Shown here piece after piece: positions 32,944-39,277 of a stretch of DNA of 39,773 nt. The number at the start of each line of letters is the position of its first letter. Positions within the stretch are counted from its first letter, which is position 1. A program made the translations under genes and the position numbers. The notes below the pieces were generated by a model. It saw nothing but the letters and a program-made list of their open reading frames with translations. It searched no databases and was not told the DNA's origin. The stretch is taken from NCBI GenBank assembly GCA_003650675.1, contig QMRH01000014.1:1-39773 (forward strand), in the 5' to 3' direction. This stretch comes from Thermoprotei archaeon (lineage in GTDB: Archaea; Thermoproteota; Thermoprotei; Thermofilales; B20-G17).

Positions 32944-33125
32944 ACACGTCACCCGTCACAAACATCCATATATCACATCTAATTTAGCAACCTAACCTAA
33001 TATATTTATTACCTTGCCTACAGTTAAGCCTTCAATCCAGACGTTTTCACGAGAATTGTCCCGGGTGTTCATGTGATAGCAATAAAAGGGTCGTATTCTT
33101 TAATGTTACTGGGTGTGATGTTCAA

Positions 33126-34130
33126 GTGGCTGGTGGAAACGCATTCTTCAGGGTTCTGGCTTCCACGGTTCTCGCCTTATTGTTCACTTTCACACTCTTC
33201 TACTCTACGCTTATCCTGCCCACAATGTTGAACAACTACCTGAGAAACTATTTTGGGGATCCATGGCCCTACATCGACGAGTATCTGAGGATTATTTCAA
33301 GCCTACGTGTCGTAGGATACATAGGGTTCTCCATCGCGCTGCTACTTATAGTTTTAGGCTTTGTTCTTGGAAGAAGTAAGGTGTCCCTCCTAGGCTCCTT
33401 CACGCTATATCTCCCAGTTTTCAGCTACTTTGCCTCCGCAATGTTTTTCCTAGCTGGTATAGGTGTTCTACGTATTTTGTGGATACCGCTGGTCGACGTG
33501 TCTCCGGGGGAAACGGTATTCGATAAGATTGGTTTCGGCTCCATCCTAATGTTAGGTGATATAATTTACCTGCCGTACGATGTACTTAGGTTTTTAACCA
33601 CGCTGGTAGCAGGGTACCCTCTCGACAACTTTTACTTTATTACAATGGTTTTCACTAGCTGTATAGTATTCTTTGTAGCGTCGGCCACCTGGCTATACCA
33701 CCGCTTCAGCGGAGAAAATCTCGTCACCGGTGGGATCTACAAGTATTCTAGACACCCTCAATACTTAGCGTTCCTAGTCTGGAGTTACGCTCTACTGGTA
33801 TTCGATAAATATTTGACCCGCTATCCCCGTGGAGGATACTTTTCTCCGCCGCCACTAATATGGCTAGTCTTCTCTACAACCATGATAGCTGTAGCCCTAC
33901 GGGAAGAACTCGACATGATCCAGAAGCACGGCGACAGGTACCTGAAGTATAGGGAGAAAACACCCTTCATGATCCCCCTCCCTAACCTCATCTCGAACAC
34001 CATAACACTACCACTCAAACTAGCGTTCGGCCACAAGACCCCATCATCAACCAGGGAAATAGCGTTCACCCTGCTACTCTACTTTATGATCTTGATAGCC
34101 CTCTCCATCCCCTACAGCCCGACACCATAA
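33126..34130 (+). CDS. ICMT/PEMT-like integral membrane methyltransferase
   Basis: 334 residues with about six to seven membrane segments. The C-terminal part carries the isoprenylcysteine/phospholipid methyltransferase signature: TGGIYKYSRHPQYLAFLVWS (about 200-220) and LREELDMIQKHGDRYLKYRE (about 253-272) for S-adenosylmethionine binding. The substrate is probably a lipid or isoprenoid; an exact assignment is not possible. The listed start is GTG (33126) with GGGTGTGATG upstream. Its end lies against the ATPase relic at 34145-34211. Confidence 0.75.
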   Translation: MAGGNAFFRVLASTVLALLFTFTLFYSTLILPTMLNNYLRNYFGDPWPYIDEYLRIISSLRVVGYIGFSIALLLIVLGFVLGRSKVSLLGSFTLYLPVFSYFASAMFFLAGIGVLRILWIPLVDVSPGETVFDKIGFGSILMLGDIIYLPYDVLRFLTTLVAGYPLDNFYFITMVFTSCIVFFVASATWLYHRFSGENLVTGGIYKYSRHPQYLAFLVWSYALLVFDKYLTRYPRGGYFSPPPLIWLVFSTTMIAVALREELDMIQKHGDRYLKYREKTPFMIPLPNLISNTITLPLKLAFGHKTPSSTREIAFTLLLYFMILIALSIPYSPTP

Positions 34131-34144
34131 ACAGGTTCCATATC

Positions 34145-34211
34145 GATCTTCTCCCACTAATCTTCGAGAACCTGTCGAAGCAAGGCCTTCTCACCGTAAT
34201 ACCCATAGTAT
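34145..34211 (-). pseudogene. Fossil 5' end of an ATPase gene with its operator
   Basis: From ATG 34204-34206 the minus strand reads MGITVRRPCFDRFSKISGRR, closely matching MGIIVKRPYLDRFLKIGGRR of the ATPase at 36984-38194, and then homology stops before Walker A. Upstream, ATACCCATAGTAT (34199-34211) is identical to the first operator unit at 38187-38199; a decayed second unit follows. This is a leftover of a third-paralogue-type locus, probably from a duplication followed by deletion. Confidence 0.72.
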
Positions 34212-34387
34212 GATACTGACAGAATGATAGGATTAAGAGATTTGTAGTTAAACGGATAGGTTTATTCGGGTTGTATGTGAGGAGAGATCAGAGAGAAGAA
34301 GGTGATATAGATATAGTAGTGGGGATTCGAGGATGGAAAGGAAGGTCACCGTGGTCTTCAGCAAAAATGATGGGTTCGCGTTAAAAG

Positions 34388-34410
34388 TGTAATGCTTATA
34401 TAGTGTTACA
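34388..34410 (+). promoter_or_regulatory. VapBC promoter with TATA flanked by a short dyad
   Basis: TGTAA (34388-34392) and TTACA (34406-34410) flank GCTTATATAG (34394-34403), the probable TATA box, 35-44 bp before the VapB ATG at 34438. An antitoxin dimer bound here would cover the core promoter. The 34212-34387 stretch shows no gene. Confidence 0.4.
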
Positions 34411-34437
34411 TCTATGTCTATACAATGATGATGTGTT

Positions 34438-34665
34438 ATGAAGAATACTACGATAACCGTACGGGTTTCAAGGGAACTTAAAGGGGAGCTGGCTAAGTAT
34501 GGGATCAACGTAAGCGAGGTTGTGAGGAGGGCGCTCGAGGAGGAGGTGAGGAGGAGGAAACGCGAGGAACTTAAGGCGGTTGCGGCACAGCTTGGAGAGT
34601 TCTTCGCTAAAATACCTGACGAAGATATAGTTAAATGCTTAAGGGAGATGCGGGAAGCGCGATGA
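34438..34665 (+). CDS. vapB: Ribbon-helix-helix antitoxin (VapB-like)
   Basis: 75 residues. TTITVRVSRELKGELAKYGI and NVSEVVRRALEEEVRRRKRE form the RHH (strand-helix-helix) DNA-binding fold, followed by a C-terminal toxin-binding helix FFAKIPDEDIVKCLREMRE. The stop overlaps the PIN gene start as ATGA. Expected role: dimeric repressor of its own operon and inhibitor of the PIN RNase. Confidence 0.85.
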   Translation: MKNTTITVRVSRELKGELAKYGINVSEVVRRALEEEVRRRKREELKAVAAQLGEFFAKIPDEDIVKCLREMREAR

Positions 34666-35105
34666 CATATGTTTTGGATTCAAGCGCAATTGCTATAATC
34701 CTTAAGAGACTGAAGGAGCAGTCCATTGAAGTCCTCGACGGAAACATCACACTTGACCTCGCCGCCTACGAGCTAGGAAACATGATCTGGAAGGAGTGCA
34801 CGCTGAGAAACCTCATAAGCTCAGAAGATGCAGCAAGCAAGGCCGAGCAAATAGCCAGAATACTGGAAATCATCGAGCAAACTAAAATAGAATCACCCCA
34901 GGACTTTAAAGACACCATGAAGCTCGCCACAAAACTGAAACTAACCTTCTATGACGCCTCATATCTACAAGCAGCTAAAAAGATGAAAACTTCACTAGTC
35001 ACAGAAGACAACGAGCTAAGAAAAAAGGCAGAAAAAGCCGGTGTCAAAGCAATAACAGTCAACCAGCTCCTAAACAGGCTGAAGAAACCATCAAAAACAG
35101 GTTAA
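34662..35105 (+). CDS. vapC: PIN-domain RNase toxin (VapC-like)
   Basis: 147 residues from ATG 34662-34664 in the ATGA overlap; the open frame begins earlier but that part overlaps the antitoxin and lacks PIN homology. Active-site acids are visible: TYVLDSSAIAIIL (Asp), LAAYELGNMIWK (Glu), LTFYDASYLQAAKK (Asp) and LVTEDNELRKKA (Asp). All conserved positions are kept, so the RNase should be active. Confidence 0.87.
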   Translation: MTYVLDSSAIAIILKRLKEQSIEVLDGNITLDLAAYELGNMIWKECTLRNLISSEDAASKAEQIARILEIIEQTKIESPQDFKDTMKLATKLKLTFYDASYLQAAKKMKTSLVTEDNELRKKAEKAGVKAITVNQLLNRLKKPSKTG

Positions 35106-35208
35106 AAACAGGGTCCAATATAGCTGAAGCAGAAGAAACCATGGAAACCACAGGGAAAATGCAACTCAGACGCTAACCTAGTTTGAATTTAAAACACTTT
35201 AATTTAGA

Positions 35209-35370
35209 CTAAGGATCCTGAGTCGCGCCAAGTTCACTAAGTTCATCAAGGATTCCCCCAAGCCGCAAATACTCTTCATAAAGAGAAAATAGTTTCTCCG
35301 CAACTAGCCTAAAAAGACCTTCACTAAACTCCTTCCCAAATATCTCCCTTAAACTGGACGCCCTAGGTAT
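35209..35370 (-). pseudogene. Unassigned gene relic (C-terminal fragment)
   Basis: One minus-strand frame reads ASSLREIFGKEFSEGLFRLV, AEKLFSLYEEYLRLGGILDE and LSELGATQD up to TAG. It is helical, protein-like in composition and has no start codon; a TAG stops it upstream at 35371-35373. The family is not recognised; an antitoxin-like or ATPase-associated tail is possible. Confidence 0.4.
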
Positions 35371-35391
35371 CTAGTTCCCACTGAAAATCCA

Positions 35392-35441
35392 GGTGTTAGG
35401 AACCCTATAAACCTTTCACTAATAGATGGATTCCTAACACC
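35392..35441. repeat. 11-bp inverted repeat with 28-base loop
   Basis: GGTGTTAGGAA (35392-35402) and TTCCTAACACC (35431-35441) are perfect arms around an AT-rich loop. It stands in the gene-free 35106-35747 region between VapC and a HEPN gene; it may be a mobile-element tip or a hairpin. The rest of the region holds the relics at 35209-35370 and 35548-35688. Confidence 0.5.
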
Positions 35442-35547
35442 GATGACATAACCTCCCTACATTTATAAAGGACTTACACGTATTTCGATGTCTTAGGTGA
35501 ATAGAATAAAACATTTGTTATTTGTTGAGTATGAATTTCTCATTTCT

Positions 35548-35688
35548 TTAAAGCTTTTTCACTTTTTCTTCTTTAAATGTTATTCTCTGATTTTTTAGAA
35601 GAGAGTTAATGTAGAATAATAGGGGTGTTGTAGCCTTTAAAATAAATTCAGTTTCTTCTTTTGTAGTAACTCCTTCGTGGGGCCGTGT
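35548..35688 (-). pseudogene. Unassigned gene relic
   Basis: An open minus-strand frame bounded by stops reads EGVTTKEETEFILKATTPLL, FYINSLLKNQRITFKEEK and ends at TAA 35548-35550. The amphipathic helical pattern resembles the end of a HEPN protein, but there is no start and no motif. Low confidence. Confidence 0.3.
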
Positions 35689-35747
35689 TTAGGAAAGATA
35701 GTGTTTATATTATTGATTACCGGTAAGTTAGATGTAGGGTACGGTAC

Positions 35748-36179
35748 TTGAGTGGTGGCTACCCTAATCTCTTGAAGCGTCGAGCATCGTCTATGATGAA
35801 GTTGGCGGAGAGGCTTCTACATGAAGGAGAATACGATCTTGCCGTACTCAATGCTGAGTATGCTACTCAGCTCTACATTAAGAGTCTCTTATATCGGTTA
35901 TCTGGAGAAGAATGGAGGGGACATAGCGTACGCACACTGCTTGGCGCACTAGCTCTTGTAGCCGAGGAGAACGGATTGAAAAGGGTGGCAGAGAGGATAT
36001 ATGACTATGTTCGGAGGAGTAGAAGGATCTTAGCCGAGCTTGATGAGGCTCACACACGCTCCATATACGGTGTGTTTGAGTACAGTAGAGGTCAGGCAGA
36101 GACCTTGGTAAGTGCCGCTAGATCCATAATAAAGCTGGTTAAAGAGATTGAAGACGACGTGTTTAGAGGAGGTAGTTAG
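35748..36179 (+). CDS. HEPN-domain protein (toxin of HEPN/MNT pair)
   Basis: 143 residues from TTG (35748-35750). SSMMKLAERLLHEGEYDLAV and LNAEYATQLYIKSLLYRLSG are HEPN helices with the typical 'A...AE.A..L..KALL' pattern; WRGHSVRTLLGAL is the family's 'GHs...LL' block. A clear R-x4-6-H motif is not obvious near the C-terminal helix (DEAHTRSIYG), so RNase activity is uncertain. TTTATATTAT at about 35704-35713 is the likely TATA box. MNT follows one base after the stop. Confidence 0.78.
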   Translation: MSGGYPNLLKRRASSMMKLAERLLHEGEYDLAVLNAEYATQLYIKSLLYRLSGEEWRGHSVRTLLGALALVAEENGLKRVAERIYDYVRRSRRILAELDEAHTRSIYGVFEYSRGQAETLVSAARSIIKLVKEIEDDVFRGGS

Positions 36180-36180
36180 G

Positions 36181-36546
36181 ATGGTAAATAAAGTTACACC
36201 TTTACGGGCATTAATGGAGTGGAGAGAATACGCCAGGATTCTGTATAGAGCTGTGAAAAACGTTATGCTAGAAGCAGAAATCTATATTACTGGAGGTGTA
36301 GCCGAAAACAGGATTACAGCTAGAAGCGATATAGACGTATTAATAGTACTACCCTATACACCAACGTTTAACGAGGCTGTAGAGCTGCGCACTAAAATCC
36401 TAGAGAAGGCCGAAGATCTAGAACTCCCCCTTTATGCTCCAATAGAGCTACATATAATAGGTAAAGAGGAGCTTAAAAAATACATGAAGAAAGGCAAAGT
36501 AATCCCAGTCAAGGATGTCACTTATCTAGACTCTTCATCAACCTAG
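36181..36546 (+). CDS. MNT-type nucleotidyltransferase (antitoxin of HEPN)
   Basis: 121 residues from ATG 36181-36183, which is preceded by GGAGGTAGTTAGG; an earlier in-frame ATG at 36148 would overlap the HEPN gene and is less likely. The motif is ITGGVAENRITARSDIDVLI, with GG in place of the usual GS before the D.D pair; ELHIIGKEEL may supply the third acid. It is the third HEPN/MNT pair in the window, all with HEPN first. Confidence 0.8.
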   Translation: MVNKVTPLRALMEWREYARILYRAVKNVMLEAEIYITGGVAENRITARSDIDVLIVLPYTPTFNEAVELRTKILEKAEDLELPLYAPIELHIIGKEELKKYMKKGKVIPVKDVTYLDSSST

Positions 36547-36549
36547 CTA

Positions 36550-36912
36550 GATACAAGCCTCCCGACTTTAAAACCACCCCTAAAAGCTTGTTTTACCGAC
36601 ACACTGAACTTAGCCCTCCACGAGCTGGGAAACTCTATATAGAAGCAGGTTAAGGTCTACAGGAAAATAACCGTCGAGGAAGCCAGCTTAATATTGGACT
36701 CCTTGACGGAAGTCTTTGGAAGGTTAAAGAAGCTGGCAGAAGGAAACCCGCTAAAACATTAGAAAATAGCTATAAAAGGGAATCTAACATACTATGATGC
36801 ATCTTGCATCAGCGTAGCCGTCGAAAACAATCTAGCTCTGGTAATAGATGACGAGAAACTCTACAAGATAGGTGAAAAATACGTCGAGGCGAAGAAGAGC
36901 AACAAGATCTAG
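36550..36912 (+). pseudogene. vapC pseudogene with two in-frame stops
   Basis: One frame reads FTDTLNLALHELGNSI-stop-KQVKVYRK, ITVEEASLILDSLTEVFGRL, NPLKH-stop-KIAIKGN, LTYYDASCISVAVENNLALV and IDDEKLYKIGEKYVE, ending with TAG 36910-36912. The PIN blocks 'lHELGNsiWk', 'TYYDAS' and 'lViDDekL' are clear. The first stop, TAG, stands where Trp is usual. It also lacks a start and the first Asp block. Close in type to the intact VapC at 34662. Confidence 0.72.
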
Positions 36913-36983
36913 GGTTTAAAAGGAAGTTAAAGGTTACGGTTTAAGGATGGTCGAAAAGTTTACTGGAACGTACAAAGGGTTGG

Positions 36984-38194
36984 TTAAGTTGAAGCACTCT
37001 GTATGGTAAACCAGTCTTTAGCCTTGGCCTTAAGGTCTTCTACATCCCATACTTCTAGGCTTGTGGTTCCGATAAGCTCTTTTTCGGGGACGACAAGTAT
37101 CTTTTCAGCGCCTGGAAATTTGCCTAACTTCTCCTCTATTTTCTTGAGGTCTGATGTTGAGAGGTGGGTGGTCCACTTCACTTCGGCCACTACCTTCACT
37201 TTATTGAAGAGCACTAAAGCCACATCCACTTCCGGTTCCAGTATTTTCACAGGCTTTAAGCCGAAGTACTCGGCCATAAAGCGCTCGACAAAGCGTTCGA
37301 CAAGCAGGGGCAACCTCTCCTTCAAAACCTTCTCCACGAAGCCCCAAGGAGCCTGGAGATCCCTAAACCCGTACTTCGTATCCAAGTAGTAGATTATCTC
37401 TGTTATGGGTGATACATGCCTGTAGAAGCCGCCCCGCCGCCTCCCCCAAACCTCTATTTTCTCCAGGAGCCCTGCCTTAATCATCGCATCAATGTACTTA
37501 GTTATATGTGACGTCGCCGCCTTGTCTATGAGCCCTCTACTGTACAGGTATGAAGCTATTTCAGAGAGCTTGTTGGCGCCGTCCGCTACTGCCTCGAGTA
37601 TTGCGTCGAAACGCCTGCTGTAGGAGATGTCCTCCTCGTCTAGCACTTCTCCTACGAGAGACCTGGCGAACATCGACCCAGAAATCATGCAGTCCTCCAG
37701 GCTCCTCCCAACAAGCGAGGGCTCTTGGTAGAATACAAGCCTCTCCAGCAATTTTTTCCCCTTAAAACCCCACTCCATGGATAGGAGTTCAAGCGGGGAT
37801 AGGAGCCCTACTCGTCTTATCGAAAACAGGCCTTTTAGGGGCGCCTCCGGTCCCTCCACGAAACGCCTGTAGAAATGAAGCGTGGAGGTGATCAACACTA
37901 TGTTCTCGCCGCAGGCTCCGGACTGCAGTACGTCGAAGAACCTGGGATCGGCCCTATGGAACTCGTCGACTATTACGCTGTCGCCGCAAAGCCTTAGAAA
38001 AGCGCTTAAGCTAAAATCTTCACCTGTAGTAGGGTCCAGGAACAGGCCCCCTTCCTCACGATGAAATAGTGGTAGTCGGGTAGTGAAAGCCTAGCGTAAA
38101 AAGTTTTCCCTGTTTTTCTGCGACCAAAAAGCAGTCTCCTCCCACCGATCTTCAAAAACCTGTCAAGGTAGGGCCTTTTCACTATAATACCCAT
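36984..38194 (-). pseudogene. Archaeal ATPase with PD-(D/E)xK-like tail, paralogue 3, frameshifted
   Basis: The N-terminus (ATG 38192-38194) reads MGIIVKRPYLDRFLKIGGRR then LLFGRRKTGKTFYARLSLPD (Walker A) and YHYFIVRKG. The frame then fails at a run of five C (38047-38051 on plus). Adding one base restores GGLFLDPTTGEDFSLSAFLR, then SVIVDEFHRADPRFF (Walker B), LITSTLHFYRRF and the tail PEVDVALVLFNKVKVVAEVK and SLEVWDVEDL. Full length would be about 404 residues, as in paralogues 1 and 2. With only a homopolymer slip and no other damage, it is either a very recent mutation, a sequencing error or a phase-variable switch. Confidence 0.8.
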
Positions 38195-38236
38195 AGTATG
38201 ATACCAATGGTATGATACTAATAGTATTATATAAGC
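38187..38236 (-). promoter_or_regulatory. Three tandem 13-bp palindromic operators at an ATPase promoter
   Basis: On the plus strand ATACCCATAGTAT (38187-38199), ATACCAATGGTAT (38201-38213) and ATACTAATAGTAT (38215-38227) follow each other with single G spacers, a 14-bp period. The consensus is ATACYMATRGTAT; the outer ATAC…GTAT arms are invariant. The first unit covers the ATG, and the third abuts TTATATAAGC (38227-38236), the TATA box. Confidence 0.7.
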
Positions 38237-38494
38237 ATTAAGTTAACGCTGGAAACCGCTCTAGAGGCTTGTCCCCATGGAACACATAGATACACTGGAG
38301 TACATGAAAGTAAAGTTTGGTTTAAATTCTTGGCCAGCCTGCTTCCGGTTTAAAAGGTCTTGAGAACGAAAGTAATGTGCGAGATCAAGAATGCAGTTAG
38401 AGGTGAAATTAGGAGGCTTAGAAGGCACGAAATAAATATAAACCTGAGCTTCTATCCCTTGAGAAAAGTGAAGTTATATATGACGTTTTATCTA

Positions 38495-38600
38495 CTCACC
38501 TCAGATGCCGTCAGGCTTAGCCGATGACGGCGCTCCCCGGTAACCCGCACCCTTTGACGTCCGTCGATGCATCGCCCAGTAAGCCACTGATAGAGGTGAG
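38495..38600. ncRNA. GC-rich structured segment, candidate non-coding RNA
   Basis: CTCACCTC (38495-38502) can pair with GAGGTGAG (38593-38600) and closes about 90 bp that are far more GC-rich than their surroundings. Inside are a hairpin GCCGTCA.GGC-TTA-GCC.TGACGGC (38507-38531) and the palindrome CGATGCATCG (38565-38574). In AT-rich hyperthermophile genomes such islands are often stable RNAs. No tRNA, SRP or RNase P hallmark was recognised. A remnant of a mobile-element RNA is the alternative. Other parts of 38237-38657 show only short frames. Confidence 0.35.
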
Positions 38601-38657
38601 GTGGCTGAGGGAGAAGCCCACACAAACTCCCAAAATACCCATAATTACCAAAAATAA

Positions 38658-38837
38658 AGCACGTGCAACCACATTCATTCAAGAACCGTCACTTTCTTTC
38701 TTACTGAAAAAGACATGAATAAGATCCTACTGAAAAACGGCTTCAAGATAGAACATAAACGAACTAAACCTTGGCATATAAGAACCAATCTTCTAAGAAC
38801 AGGAGAGCTCCAAGAGATTCTAGCGCGCTATGAGTGA
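38658..38837 (+). pseudogene. Possible methyltransferase C-terminal relic
   Basis: A frame bounded by stops reads HSRTVTFFLTEKDMNKILLK, NGFKIEHKRTKPWHIRTNLL and RTGELQEILARYE before TGA 38835-38837. 'TFFL.EKD....L..NGF.I' is the last block of many class I methyltransferases. An ATG at 38715 would give only 40 residues. It is probably a gene tail cut off from its catalytic part. Confidence 0.4.
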
Positions 38838-39013
38838 AAAATACGCTTTTCTATACAACACTGGTGTTTTCTTCACAAGTTTCCTTTAGAAAATGAAGAA
38901 GACTGTTCGCTTCAAATTTATAGAGAATTTAAGAAGGAAAAGAAAAGTTAGGGCTACTATAATCGGGAATATATATTAATATAATATCTAGTTTGACGCA
39001 ACTAAGATAGTCT

Positions 39014-39030
39014 GCGAATAAATATAGAAA
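39014..39030 (+). promoter_or_regulatory. Probable promoter of the radical-SAM operon
   Basis: GAATAAATATAGAAAAA (39014-39030) is TATA-like and would place the transcript start at about 39045, leaving a leader of about 30 bases for the ATG at 39074. The preceding 38838-39013 shows no supported gene. Confidence 0.4.
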
Positions 39031-39073
39031 AATTAATCTAACACATGTGTTTCTAAAGATAGGGTCTTCACTT

Positions 39074-39277
39074 ATGGAGTACGATAGTAAGCTTGTATTC
39101 CATGTTAAAGGCCCTGATGATGTCGGTAAATTAAAGTCTTTCCCGGTTAAGTATAGGGCGATTGATATTATAATTGACAATCCAAGGTTTTCTAAAAGAG
39201 ATGTTATAGAGATGTTGAGAGACTACGTTCTAACAAATCATTCTAGAACTATAAAAATATGGGTGGTGAGGGGATGA
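39074..39277 (+). CDS. Small protein coupled to radical-SAM gene
   Basis: 67 residues from ATG 39074-39076 (MEYDSKLVFHVKGPDDVGKL); an ATG nine codons earlier (39047) falls at the predicted transcript start and could be used in a leaderless message. The sequence is alpha/beta with basic patches (IDIIIDNPRFSKRDVIEMLR). The stop overlaps the next start as ATGA, so the two genes are co-translated. I recognise no family; a substrate-binding or assembly partner of the radical-SAM enzyme is plausible. Confidence 0.62.
   Translation: MEYDSKLVFHVKGPDDVGKLKSFPVKYRAIDIIIDNPRFSKRDVIEMLRDYVLTNHSRTIKIWVVRG

Noticed and set aside
38488-38682. 64-codon frames on both strands over the GC-rich segment
   Set aside because: Frames in GC-rich DNA stay open by chance; the pairing pattern fits RNA structure better than either protein.
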